Shown here piece after piece: positions 31,432 through 42,100 of a DNA stretch of 64,000 nucleotides (position 1 is the first letter of the stretch; the number at the start of each line of letters is the position of its first letter). Under the pieces are notes generated by a model. The model did no database searches and was not told the DNA's origin. It saw only the letters and a list, made by a program, of their open reading frames with translations. The stretch is from Furcasterigmium furcatum (Eukaryota; Ascomycota; Sordariomycetes; Glomerellales; Plectosphaerellaceae): the NCBI GenBank assembly GCA_001599815.1, contig BCIA01000003.1, positions 4,836,001 through 4,900,000 of the forward strand, in the 5' to 3' direction. The translations under genes were made by a program, and so were the position numbers.

Positions 31432-33998
31432 TCATGACTTGCCGCCGAACTTGACCAGATACTCCTCGTGCGCCTTCTTCTGCTTTTGGTGGTCCTTCTG
31501 CAGCTTCTTGAGCTGGCTCTTCGTCACCTCCGTGCCGTCCTTGAGTTTCGTCGGCAGCCCCTCGGCATCCCACTCGGCGTACTTGTCGTCCGCCTTGAAC
31601 ATCTCCAGCGGCGACACCTTGGCCTTCTCCCACTTCTCCTGCTCCGCCTTCTCGCGGGCGGCCTTGGCCTCCTCCTTGGCCCGCACCTTCTCCGCCTCCT
31701 TGGCCAGCTTCTCGTTGCGCATCGCGATGAGCTCGCTCGCCGGGACGAACTTGATGAGCGCCGACTTTCCGTCCGCCCGGTCGTCGACGTAGATGCCGAG
31801 GTTGGTCAGGTCCTCGTCGCGGATGCGGTCCGTCAGGGACAGGATGGCCTTCTTGGACTCGGGGGATACCGTGGCAACGAGCTTGCGGAGCTCGTCGCGG
31901 AGGTTCGAGATTGCCTTGGCGAAGGGGAGGACCAGCTGGTCCTCGTCGCGCACGCCCTGATCCCAGGCTGCCGTGGACTCCGCATCAGGCGCTTGCTTGG
32001 CGAGAAGCTCGTCAACGGGGCCGGAGGCGACGTTGAGCGCCTTCACATCCGCAGACACGGTTTGATAAGCCTTGGAATGGCCACTGACGACCTGCTTGGG
32101 ATCCGTCTTGTCATCGAGGAGCTTGGGTGACCAGCCAAGACCGTTGTATGGGTGCTTGGCGTTCTCGTCGAGGCCGAAGATGCCGACGATCTTTGTGATC
32201 CAGCGAGCGATGGCCGCGAGAGCCGGCAGCTGGGAGTCGAGCTGGCCCGCAGACTGCATGTTTGCGCTTGCGATGATCTCCAGGATGACGCGCATGGCCT
32301 GGGGTGTGTCGAACGAGTTGGACAGGGCAGCATGCATGTCCTTCTTGGACTTCTCGAGCTCGGCGAACAGACCATCCTTCGGGCTGTTCTCGGATAATGT
32401 GAGCGCATCGACTCCGCCCGCGGGGCTGTCTGATGCGTTCAGCAGTGCCTTGACGTTGGAAAAGTAGTTCTGTCCTTGATTAGCAGGTGTCCAGCCGTTA
32501 GATCGGCGAGAGATGTCCATACCGAAACCGCCGTCTCCCAGCTCGCGCCCTGAGCCCTCAGTTCAGGGGAGATTTCAACTCCGTCATTCCACTTGCCGAG
32601 CAAGAAAACGATGCGCATGCTTCGCGACGTGTAGCCGGTCGCCAGGGCGTCCTGGATTGTCTGGAAGTTCTTCAGGGACTTGGACATCTTGGAGCCTGAG
32701 ATGGACAGATGGCCCATGTGCAGGAAGTTCCTGACCCAGGTATGCTCGCCCTTGCTGGCCTCGCAGTAATAGGCCTCACTCTGCGCTAGCTCGTTGTCGT
32801 GGTGGGGGAAGGCCAGATCAATGCCACCCGAATGGATGTCCATCTGCGCGCCGAGGACATCGGATGCCATCACGGAGCACTCGATGTGCCAGCCCGGGCG
32901 GCCGTCTCCCCAGCGACTCGGCCAGTACGGCTCTCCCTTCTTCGACTTCTTCCACAGCGCAAAGTCGCCCTCGTTCCTCTTCTCGCCGAGGTTCTTGGAC
33001 AAGGCGCCCTCGCCATCCTCCTGCAACGCCTTGTCATTCCTCGCACCCGGCCTGAGCCTGGCATATGTGTTTCCGGCCTTCTCGAAGGCGTTGATGTCGA
33101 AGTACACCGATCCGTCTGATTCGTAGGCAAAGCCCTTGTCGACGATGCGCGCAACAAAGTCGGCGATCTGCGGCACGTAGTCGGTGACTCTGGTGATGTA
33201 GTCCGGCCGCAGAACGTTCAGGGCGTCCATGTCCTCGAAGAACAGGTCCTCCATGCTCTTGGTGAGGTCGGTGAACATGGACTGGTCGCTGGTGTCGATC
33301 GTCTCCTTGTAGAGGGAGTCGAGGTAGGGCAGCAGCACCTCATCGGCGCCAGGGAAGATCTGCTTGTCCTTGATTGCGAGCGCTGCGGAGTCCAGGTTGT
33401 TGATGTGCATCTTCGCCTTTGCCTCGTCGTCGCCCGGCTTGCCCTCTCCGGTGAGCGTCCCCCCAGCCAGCACGGCTCCGTATACTTTGTCGCGTCGGTC
33501 GAAGTAGTTCGTCGCATCTAGCTGCTCGCCGTCCTTCACGAGAAGAGGCAGGCTCTTCTCGGCATAGGCGCGGAAGGCAGCGAGGCCGAGGTTGGCGGAC
33601 TCTTCGGCGGAGTAGGTCTTCTTCTTCTCGAGCTCGAGCAATCGCTGTCTCCGGGCCTTGATGATGATCTTGTCGTCGACGTCTGTGATGTTCATGACGA
33701 ACTTGAGGTCCGCCTCGAAGTAGTGCAGGAGGATGCGCCGGATGATGTCGGTCGAGACGTAGTTTCGCGCGTGGCCCAGATGGCTCTTGTCGTAGACGGT
33801 CGGGCCGCAGGCGTACCAGGACACCTTCCCCTTCTCAATTGGCTCAAAGGGCACAGCCTGCCCTGGCGCCAGGGAGTTGTACAGCTTCAAGCCCTCCATG
33901 CTGGGTGCTGAGGCGAAGCTGCGGCGGGAGAATCGAAGTGTTCGGATTGTTGTTGGAGTGGAGATTGTGAGTCGAGTAATGCTGAAGAACCGATTCAT
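31432..33998 (-). CDS. CRS1: Cysteinyl-tRNA synthetase
   Basis: Exons 33998-32523 and 32469-31432 give 837 aa. Catalytic class-I marks are YACGPTVYD with zinc-ligand Cys64, HLGH (73-76, the HIGH box) and SGSKMSKSLKN (KMSKS 437-441). FVMNITDVDDKI, GRPGWHIECSVMASDVLGAQ and IDLAFPHHDNE are further CysRS signatures. A eukaryotic insertion follows the HIGH region, and the C-terminus is Lys/Glu-rich. The first 33 residues are Arg/Ser/Thr-rich without acids, like a mitochondrial presequence, and Met34 (codon at 33899-33897) begins the conserved cytosolic sequence. One gene probably supplies both compartments. It is divergent to Trm61. Confidence 0.96.
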
Positions 33999-34431
33999 CC
34001 AGAACCAGCGGAAAGGTACAAGAAAAAAGGAGGGTATCCGGGATCGCAGAAGGGAAAATGGGGGGGGTGGGAGAGGGAAAGAGGAGCGAGTTCAGCTTTG
34101 AGTCACAAGGGATTCGAGGAGCTGGAGAAAGTAAAAGGCCAAGTTCACCTAATCGACTTTCTCGGTCACGCAACCCCGCAAGGGCGAATGGGCCTAATCC
34201 GACCGGTTTCAGCAGCCTCGTACCAAGCCACTCCAATAGCAGGGCGCCTGGTTGGCCAAAGCTCTGCACCAGCCACGATTTACCCCGCGGTGGAGTCTCC
34301 AGCCACGACCGGGACAGCTCCAGCTCGTCAGCCTCGTCCTCAATTGAACTTTTTTCTGTTTCCCCAGATTCAGTCTCTCCTCCTGCAAACACCCACCACC
34401 ACCGACTCACTCCCGGCTCCCCGCCCTCAAC
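33999..34431. promoter_or_regulatory. Shared divergent promoter of CysRS and Trm61
   Basis: 433 bp separate the two start codons, so both genes must use this interval. The CysRS side is purine-rich (plus-strand A/G run near 34015-34090). The Trm61 side ends in a C-rich leader (CACCCACCACCACCGACTC). No TATA box was seen on either side, as usual for housekeeping genes. Confidence 0.65.
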
Positions 34432-35925
34432 ATGGCTCAGCCCTCGGCTTTCCTGGAGCCCGGCCCTACTACGGCGGCCGGCTCTCTGGCCATCGTCCAA
34501 TTGTCGCGCGACAGTTTAATGCCCGTCCTGCTGCAGGACCCGACAAAAGCAGCAGACGATGGCTATGCCGAAGGCGCCGTCCTCAACACCCGCTTCGGCT
34601 CGTTTCCCCACTCGACGCTCATCGGAGTTCCCTGGGGCTCCCAGATCCGCGCTTCGACGGTAGATACGGGATCGCGAGGACGGAAGCGCAAGAGGCCCGA
34701 AGGCGAAAGCAATGGCTCAACACCAGCGGCCCTCGAGGACCCCGATTCGGCGTCCACCCCCGGTCCAGTCAAGAAAGCCGTCACCGCTTCCAGCGGCTTC
34801 GTGCACATCCTCATGCCGACCCCAGAGCTCTGGACACAGAGCCTGCCGCACCGAACGCAGGTCGTCTACACCCCCGACTACAGCTACGTCCTGCAACGCC
34901 TGCGCGCGCGTCCGGGTCTGCGACTGATCGAGGCCGGCGCGGGCAGCGGGAGCTTCACCCATGCCTCCGTACGAGCCGTCTACAACGGGTACCCGAAAAA
35001 TGCGCAAGACCAGCGCGGAAAGGTGTACAGCTTCGAGTTCAACGAGGAGCGCTACGAGAAGATGCAGGAGGAGATCAAGGACCACCACCTCGAGGGCCTC
35101 GTGCAACTGACACACCGCGACGCCTACACCGGCGGCTTCCTCGTGGACGGCAAGAGTCCCGAGGCCGAGGCCGTCTTCCTCGACCTGCCGTGTCCCTGGG
35201 AGGCGCTGCCCCATCTGTCGCGCTCGAAGCCGGTGGGCAAGGAGTTTGAGGAGAAGTTCAAGGATGTCACAGAATGGGTCTCGCCGCTCAACCCCAAGAA
35301 GACGGCGTACCTGTGCACATTCTCGCCCTGCATCGAGCAGGTCCAGCGCTCCATTAGTGTCATGCGGCGGCTCGGCTGGGTCGATATCGACATGGTCGAG
35401 ATCGCGCACAAGCGCATCAACGTCGCCCGCGAGCGTCCCATTAACCAGGGCCCTCCCGAGAAGAAGGCGCCCCCTGAGCCATACACCGTTGGAGAATCTG
35501 TCGCTAGGCTGAGGGAGATTGAGCGGCGAGCACGCGTGCACAACGCGAAACACTTCGGTCATTCGCTCGCAGACGCTGACCAGGACCCCGCGGATGATGT
35601 CGTGGATCTCGACAAGGGCGTCGATACGTCCAAGCCGTGGAAGCACGGACGCGTCACGCATCGGGCCGAGGGAGAGATCAAGTCTCATACGTCATACCTA
35701 GTCTTCGCGACCCTTCCGCGGGAGTGGAGCGACGAGGAGGAGGCCACGGCTCTGGCCAAATGGCCTTGTGGGAAGGAGACATCCGTGGTTGGCAAGCTGG
35801 ACAAGGAGACGAGGAAGAGAGAGAAGCGGGAGATGCTGGCGACGAAGCAGTCGAAGAGACACAAACGCCAGAGGACTGTCACTGGCACCGATACCCCCAT
35901 GACGGAAGCGTCCTCGACGGCGTGA
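34432..35925 (+). CDS. TRM61: tRNA (adenine-58-N1)-methyltransferase catalytic subunit
   Basis: A single exon encodes 497 aa. The N-terminal beta-barrel part ends with SSGFVHILMPTPELWTQSLP and HRTQVVYTPDYSYVL. SAM-binding motif I is LIEAGAGSGSFTHA (about 163-176), followed by GKVYSFEFNEERY (acidic loop) and AVFLDLPCPWEAL (motif IV, DLPxPW). All are typical of Trm61/Gcd14. With Trm6 it makes m1A58 in tRNA, needed for initiator tRNA stability. The C-terminus is Lys/Arg-rich and likely nuclear-localising. An insertion rich in Lys, Arg, Ser and Pro near residues 82-115 is low complexity and longer than in yeast. Confidence 0.95.
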   Translation: MAQPSAFLEPGPTTAAGSLAIVQLSRDSLMPVLLQDPTKAADDGYAEGAVLNTRFGSFPHSTLIGVPWGSQIRASTVDTGSRGRKRKRPEGESNGSTPAALEDPDSASTPGPVKKAVTASSGFVHILMPTPELWTQSLPHRTQVVYTPDYSYVLQRLRARPGLRLIEAGAGSGSFTHASVRAVYNGYPKNAQDQRGKVYSFEFNEERYEKMQEEIKDHHLEGLVQLTHRDAYTGGFLVDGKSPEAEAVFLDLPCPWEALPHLSRSKPVGKEFEEKFKDVTEWVSPLNPKKTAYLCTFSPCIEQVQRSISVMRRLGWVDIDMVEIAHKRINVARERPINQGPPEKKAPPEPYTVGESVARLREIERRARVHNAKHFGHSLADADQDPADDVVDLDKGVDTSKPWKHGRVTHRAEGEIKSHTSYLVFATLPREWSDEEEATALAKWPCGKETSVVGKLDKETRKREKREMLATKQSKRHKRQRTVTGTDTPMTEASSTA

Positions 35926-36109
35926 GCAGATACCCTTACCGAGAATTAACACTATTTCCAGCGAGCGTGTCCCAGCTGCTTTGAGATGTCTTGTAAATGG
36001 CAATCTGTTACACAGGAGAACCTCCACCGAACCCGTCTGCTGTCTAATCTCTACCCTCAATATCCTGAAAGAAAAGGACCATATTNCCCCGCCTCATCTG
36101 GAATTCGCT

Positions 36110-37979
36110 TCACACCTTCAACTTCGGCCTCACCTCAGCATATTGATCCAGCACCAGCCGGGCCTTCTCCTCGCTCCTGGGCTTGAACTCCATCGGGAAC
36201 GGCTTCGGCTCCAGGATGACATTGGCGTTAGTCGCCTGCGTGTCGAACGTGACATCCTTACCGCTAGAGGGGCACTTCTTCGGGCCCATGTCGAACGCCC
36301 AACAGACCGCAGCGGCCGCAACGAACATCTCGTCGTCGACCAGAAGCTGTCCGAGGCACGACCGCCGGCCCCAGCCAAAGGTGTGCATGCCCTTGCCCTC
36401 GCGGAAGTTGGGATACCGCGACAGAGGCTCCTGGTACGTCGGGAAGCCCGGCTCAAGCCACCGGTCAGGCCGGTAGTGCTCATGATCGGGATACTTCTCC
36501 GGGACGCGGTTGAGTGCCCTACTCTTGTTAGCAGGCCGCCAAGTTCTCAGCTCCGGGGAAAGCTCACCACTCGCAGGCCATGACGATGGTCCCCTTGGTG
36601 ATCTTGACGCCTCGGAACTCATAGTCCTTCTCACACTGGTGCGGAACACCTACACCAGTCAGCACACCCTCGAAACCTCCGACAGAAAAGCTCACCCAGA
36701 GGCACACCCGACCTCCACCTCAGCGTCTCCTTCAGACAAGCCCTGACGGTAGGCAACTCGGCCGAATCCGCAACCGTCGGCATCCTCCCTCCGCACACCC
36801 GATCAACCTCCTCCTGACACCGCCCGAGCCACTCCGGATGCAGCGCCATGGCCATGAGGAAGAACTGCATCGGCCCCGAGATGGTGACCACGCCCACGAG
36901 GCACTGGAACCCCAGCATGCACGCCGCGAACTCCTCCTCCCCGTCGTCCTGCTCGAGCGCTTTGTTTCCCGCGTCGAAAACCTGGCTCAGGTACCGGTGC
37001 GCCCACGTGTCGCCCGGCAGCTCCCCGCGGAGGAACCGCGCCTTGGAGACGGCCAGGCTCGCGCGCCACCAGGCCTTCTGCGCGCCCTCGCGGCGCACCT
37101 CATACTCGCGCCAGGGGTTCTTCCGGACGAGGTCGGCGGCGTGCCAGATGGGCGTCATGGTGTTGACGATGGGGCCGGAGACGGACATCTGCGTCAGCGT
37201 CGCGATGGCGCTGTCGCCGTACGCCTTGCCCTGGCTCGCGTCGCCCCAGGCCAGGGTGCTGATGATGCGGCCCGTCAGCTCGCGCGTGCTGGCGTGGAAC
37301 TTGTCCGGGTCCACGAGGAGCGTGGCGAGCCAGCGCTTGACCTCGTTTTCGATGTGGCCGTTGAAGTGCGACTGGTGCGAGGCGGCCATGGCGGCGTGGA
37401 CCCATTTGCGCTGCGTCTTCCAGATGTCTGGGCAGGGTTAGTCCCGTCACATATTCCGGGCAGAGGTCTCGGGGACTGATGGAGGTTATCTTTGGACTCA
37501 CCGTGCCTGTCCATCAGGGCCGAGTACGTCGGCCCGAGCTTATGATCGATCAGGGCCCTGATCTGCGGGCGTCCCGCGAAGCTGTTCCCGTTCTTGACGA
37601 GCAGCTCTGTAGCGATCTCCTCGTCCGAGACGATGACAAACTTCTGCCCGAGCATGCTGGTCTGGTAGATGGGGCCGAACTCGTTCGCCCACTCGGTGAA
37701 CTTGAGCCATAGCGAGAATCGAGGGAGGTCGTGGACCCGGCCGACGATGGGATACTGCTTGGGGCCTGGGAATCGGCCGTCTTCGTAGAAATCCTTCGCC
37801 GCTGGAGGAGACGGAGGGTCGGTCGAGGGCGTGGGTGAGACTGCGACGTCAGCTGGGAGGGACGGAGCTGATCGCTGTTTGCGCTTCAGGAGGCGGGCTA
37901 CGGTGGGATAGACCACGCCAGGCAACACCAGGATGACGGCGTAGAAGATGAAGAGCTCGAGGTTTCCCATTGTTATCAT
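36110..37979 (-). CDS. Cytochrome P450 monooxygenase
   Basis: Four exons, 37979-37502, 37427-36696, 36649-36568 and 36518-36110, give 566 aa. The N-terminus has a membrane anchor (LELFIFYAVILVLPGVVYPTV) then a proline hinge (RFPGPKQYPIVGRVHDLP). The I-helix region is FQCLVGVVTISGPMQFFLMAM, the K-helix is KETLRWR (ExxR), and the heme loop is FGWGRRSCLGQ with the Cys ligand. The usual A-G-x-D-T in the I-helix is replaced by a VVTISG stretch, so oxygen activation may be unusual. The heme loop recalls the O-methylsterigmatocystin oxidoreductase group. No PKS, NRPS or terpene cyclase lies nearby. An alternative start is MGNLELF at 37970. Confidence 0.93.
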
Positions 37980-39183
37980 GATTTCGTTGTCCAGACTCGC
38001 TCAGAGGAGGGGTATCAGGGGTTCATGGACTGCATATGCCTGAATAAAGGACGGGGGCGCAGCTGAGGCTTCAATATCACCGTATATCAACAACACCAGG
38101 CTCCAGCTTCCCGGCCTCACACCACTCTCAGGTCCGCAAGCACCGGGGCAGGGTTGGGGATCCTGTACACGCCATCCTCGCGATGGCGCAACTCCCACCC
38201 GAAGTCCCAGCGTCCCAGACCTCCTGATAGCGGCTTCTGTGCCGTCGAGCCCGCATCCGACGAGCAAGTAGCTGTCATCGAGTATCCGGCGACCCGGCAG
38301 CCCGGTTACTCGGGAACTAAAGTGCCTGGACTCGATCATCTTCCGAGAGCGAACTCGCGAGAGGCATGTCACGCAGCCGTCTATCCGCATGCATGTCTCG
38401 TCCCAGGCAGAGGATAGGTCGGGGTACTCGCGGGCAATGACAAGCTACATCTAGGCGCAGACTGGGTGGAGACCTTCGGTCACCGAGAGACACTTGGCTC
38501 ATTCTCGTGTTGTCCTCCCCCTTTTTAGTAGCGAGAGCCAGAGCTAGAAGGCTTGCCAGCTTTCCCAAGCTCCCCCGTCAACCCCCAGGCGCCCTCCATG
38601 AATCATTTTGGCACGCTGATGTCAAGGAGAATCATATCCTCCTTTCAGGGTGTTCGTCCCATGTCGAACATCCGCGCTCGTGCCAAGCAGCAACCCAGAT
38701 CGTGGCGCATGTGAGCCGGGAATCGGATATGCTCATGTCGCTGTGCGACCACCTCAGACGTCAATCTTGTGAGACAGGCGTCGGGGAAGATCAAAGAGCA
38801 CGGAGTGCCTGAGTCTAAACCGTATATTGTCGCTAGGCCGCGAATCATTGAAAACCGGTGCCGTCCCCTCCAGCCTCACCCACACGGACAGGCCATGGGG
38901 AAGTCCGGCCGGCTCACCTCCCGATCACGACGACAGCGGAGTCGATCGGGCATGCCCATCAAGACGGGAAGCGATGCGAATAGCATAAATAAATATTACT
39001 TTGGTAGATATTATGCTGCATGTATATCCCAGGAGAACTCTGTACTTTTCTCATGCAAATCAAATGGTATCGTCGTGAATATGCTCTGTGCTGTATCCGC
39101 TCGGGTTATGCTTCGAACGGCCTCCTCTGCGAAACTCTTGAATCCAGAATAAACACAGATAGTAAACTACTTATGCTTCGGGT
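37980..39183. other. Intergenic region between P450 and WW-domain genes
   Basis: About 1.2 kb of P450 promoter and the WW gene's 3' flank. A notably AT-rich patch lies at about 38985-39030. No gene was seen. Confidence 0.5.
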
Positions 39184-42100
39184 TTACTGGCGTCCCCATT
39201 CATCTTCCGGCCAGTCGTCGCCCGAATAGTCCGCGGCCGGGCGGCGCTCCCACTTGTTGGCACTCGGCCTCCTGGCAGGACCGCCGCCCTGTACCGAGTT
39301 CTGCACGGAGAAAGCGCTAACAACAGATGCGCGGGGGTCTTGTTGATACGAGACGTCGCTGACGACAGAGTCGCGGGCATAGCTGTGCGCCGCCTCCTGT
39401 TGAGGGGCTGCTTCTTTCGAGGCTGAGAACAGGGGAGGCACCACGAGGGCCCGGTCGACGGGCGTGCCAGGGACGTGATGGGGATTGCCGTTCGCGTTCG
39501 GCCCGCTCATATGGGGAGGGTACTGAGACTCGCCGGGACCCGTGATCGGCGATTGAATGTGTGCTGCCTGCTGCTGGCCTGCCCCCGTGCTACCAGAATG
39601 CTGGTGCTGCCCCGCCCGCCTCACGCTCACAAGGTGTCCTTTCAGTACAGGCTGTGCCTGGGCTTCGGATATGTCCACCGTGGAAATGGAGGCAGCGTAC
39701 GTGGACGCATCCGAGGTATGCCGGTTCAGGGATGTCTGGAGGGGGTACGGCCCGCCTTGCTGAGTCTGCGGTGCCTGATGTTGCCCCTCTTGATGAAACA
39801 CGTGCTGGGTCATCGGGGGAGGCGCGCTATCATTCACAGCCCGGTTCTCCTCACGCCGACTGTCCAGAGAGGAGCGCTGTGCCGGTGGCGGTCCCGAGCT
39901 TTGTGGCACCGGTGGTCCCACGACAGATAGTGGCCTCCCCTGCGGCATGCCCCCCATCGCTGGCTGGTTCTGGTGGTTCCAGCCTGGAGCCGGGCTCGCC
40001 TGCGTCGGTGATGGCTGCCAGGACATTTGTCGTTGCATCTGCGGTGGCTGGAACTGATGAGGCGGGCCAGGNGGGNGATAGGGGGNGTGAACAGCCTGCT
40101 GGTTGTGGTGATACGGTCCCGGAGGCTGCTGCATGGGCTGCTGCTGCCACTGAGGCGGCTGTTGCGGTTGTTGCATTGGATAGGGAGGCTGCTTCTGTAG
40201 CACCGTCTGCTTGTTTGGGTTCCCCCTGAGCTTCGATAGCCAGCCGGCCTTTTCTTTCTTCTCCTCCCTCTTTACGTCCATCGGCGGTGCGGCATGAATG
40301 GGACTAGACATGGCTCGCTGATGCATCTGCATGGGATTGGGGGGCATCATCTGGCGATGCTGCATGGGAGAACCCGCAGCCTGGTTGGGAGGGATTCCGT
40401 GGACCGTCATAGGTGCCGCCGGACTGTGCACCGCAGGGGGTTGCTGGTGACCTGGAGGGCCTGGCGCGGGGTATTGGTGTGGCTGATGAGTGGCGGTGGG
40501 AGGTCTCTGGTTCGGGGGGATTCCTTGGTTTGGAGTGAAGCGGGACTGTTGCTGTTCACTCTCAGGAGACTCTTGGATGGCGTGTAGTAGATGTCCGGGG
40601 CTCTGTGGTATCGACATGCTGAGCCGGGAACTCTGCTGGGTCGGAGGAACAACGCTTGGCCTCTGCGGTCTACTTTGGGGCTGCCCACCTCCTCCGTAAG
40701 CATTGTGGTTCTCGGGAGCACCCTCAGGCCGTCCCTGTTGTTGATATTGCTGCTGAGGCTGCTGGGGCTGCTGTTGCTGTTGCTGTGGCTGGCGAATAGG
40801 CAAGTTCTGTTGCATCATGCGGCCGGCACCAGGAGCCTGGCCTTGTTGCGTGTTGGAAGCCGGGCCTTGCGGAACTGCTGGCTGCTGAGGGGGTAACTGC
40901 TGTGCTTGCGTCGGTGGCTGCGGCGGGACCGAGTGTCGACGTTCTGCCGCTGCGCTCCCTTGCTGATGCTGCTGAGCTGTGGTCGGCGCAGGCATCTCGT
41001 TCTGCAGGGGCACTTTGGCGGGAATAGCTGGAGGGGCCTGCGCAGAGCTCGACTGGGATACCGGCTCCGTCGCACTCCGGGGCGGAGGGACGGCGGAAAA
41101 CGAGGCTGACCTCTGCCCTATCTCGCGGCGTGTCGGTATCCCGTTGTGCGGGAAGGGACTCTGAGAAGTAGAAGTGGCATCAGACAGCGACGACGGGGTA
41201 GACACGTCCCCGGGCTGGAAGAAGCCGGACGAAGCCCGCCGCGTGCTGTCCAGGGGAGACGGCGTCTGCATCGGAGCGGAGGTCTGCCCGTCTGATGGTC
41301 CAAGCGAGGAAACGTCGCTCGCTGCGATGGAGTACTGCCGCGCCGGGCCTTTCGCGGGGACGGGCGGTGATCGCGCAGACTGAAGTTGCTGCCTCGCTGT
41401 GTTGTCTCGCGGCTGTTCTGCGGGAACTGCTCTGTGAAGCTGTGGAGTGACTGGATAAGGGGGTTCGACGGGCTCAGATTGGACACGGTTGACGCCGGGA
41501 CGCGGCCCTGACGCAGCGTGGTGAGGATATCTCGGCGCCGATGAGCTCGCGGCATTGCTAACGTGGTACTGGGGTGCGTGTTGCACCGGAGGCGCTGTTT
41601 GCGCCCTCGATGAAGCGTCAAGCGGCCGGTAGCTTGTCGGGTACCCAGGGTCCCTCGCGCCCTGAACTGCCGGGCCGGGTGGTGGCGTGGTCTCCTTCGG
41701 GGGCGTTGCGCCTTTGGGAGGTTTTCTCGGCCCTGGCTTGAGCACTGAGGGAACATGGCCAAGGTACCCTTCTGGTTGCTGGCTGTGTCCCGCGACATCT
41801 TGGGAGGCGGGAGCTGCAGCGGTGGGTGGTTGGTTCGTCTCGGGGCCAGCAGGTGGCTGCTCTGTGTGAGATGTATGAGTATGTTGCTGCACTGGCGCCC
41901 TCGGAGGTTGCAGCGCAGACGGAACGTCGCTGGCATAAGACGCCTGCGCATTGGATCTAAGCATCAGAGATCCATCCCTTTCCAGGGACCGGCGGCCCTC
42001 CCATGCCTCACCCTCGGCAAACGTTCGAGAAGCACCGGCAGCCGGGGAAGCAGCCGGGGCAGCAGCCGGGGCAGCAGCCGGGGCAGCAGCCGGGGCAGAA

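Noticed and set aside
31468..32130. 220-codon plus-strand frame opposite CysRS
   Set aside because: Leu/Arg-rich antisense shadow of a Lys/Glu-rich C-terminus.
34098..35249. 383-codon plus-strand frame across the Trm61 start
   Set aside because: Wrong phase; the true frame carries the SAM-binding and DLPCPW motifs.
36110..37979. Secondary-metabolite gene cluster around the P450
   Set aside because: Neighbours are a tRNA methyltransferase and a WW protein; no PKS, NRPS, terpene cyclase or cluster regulator in the window.
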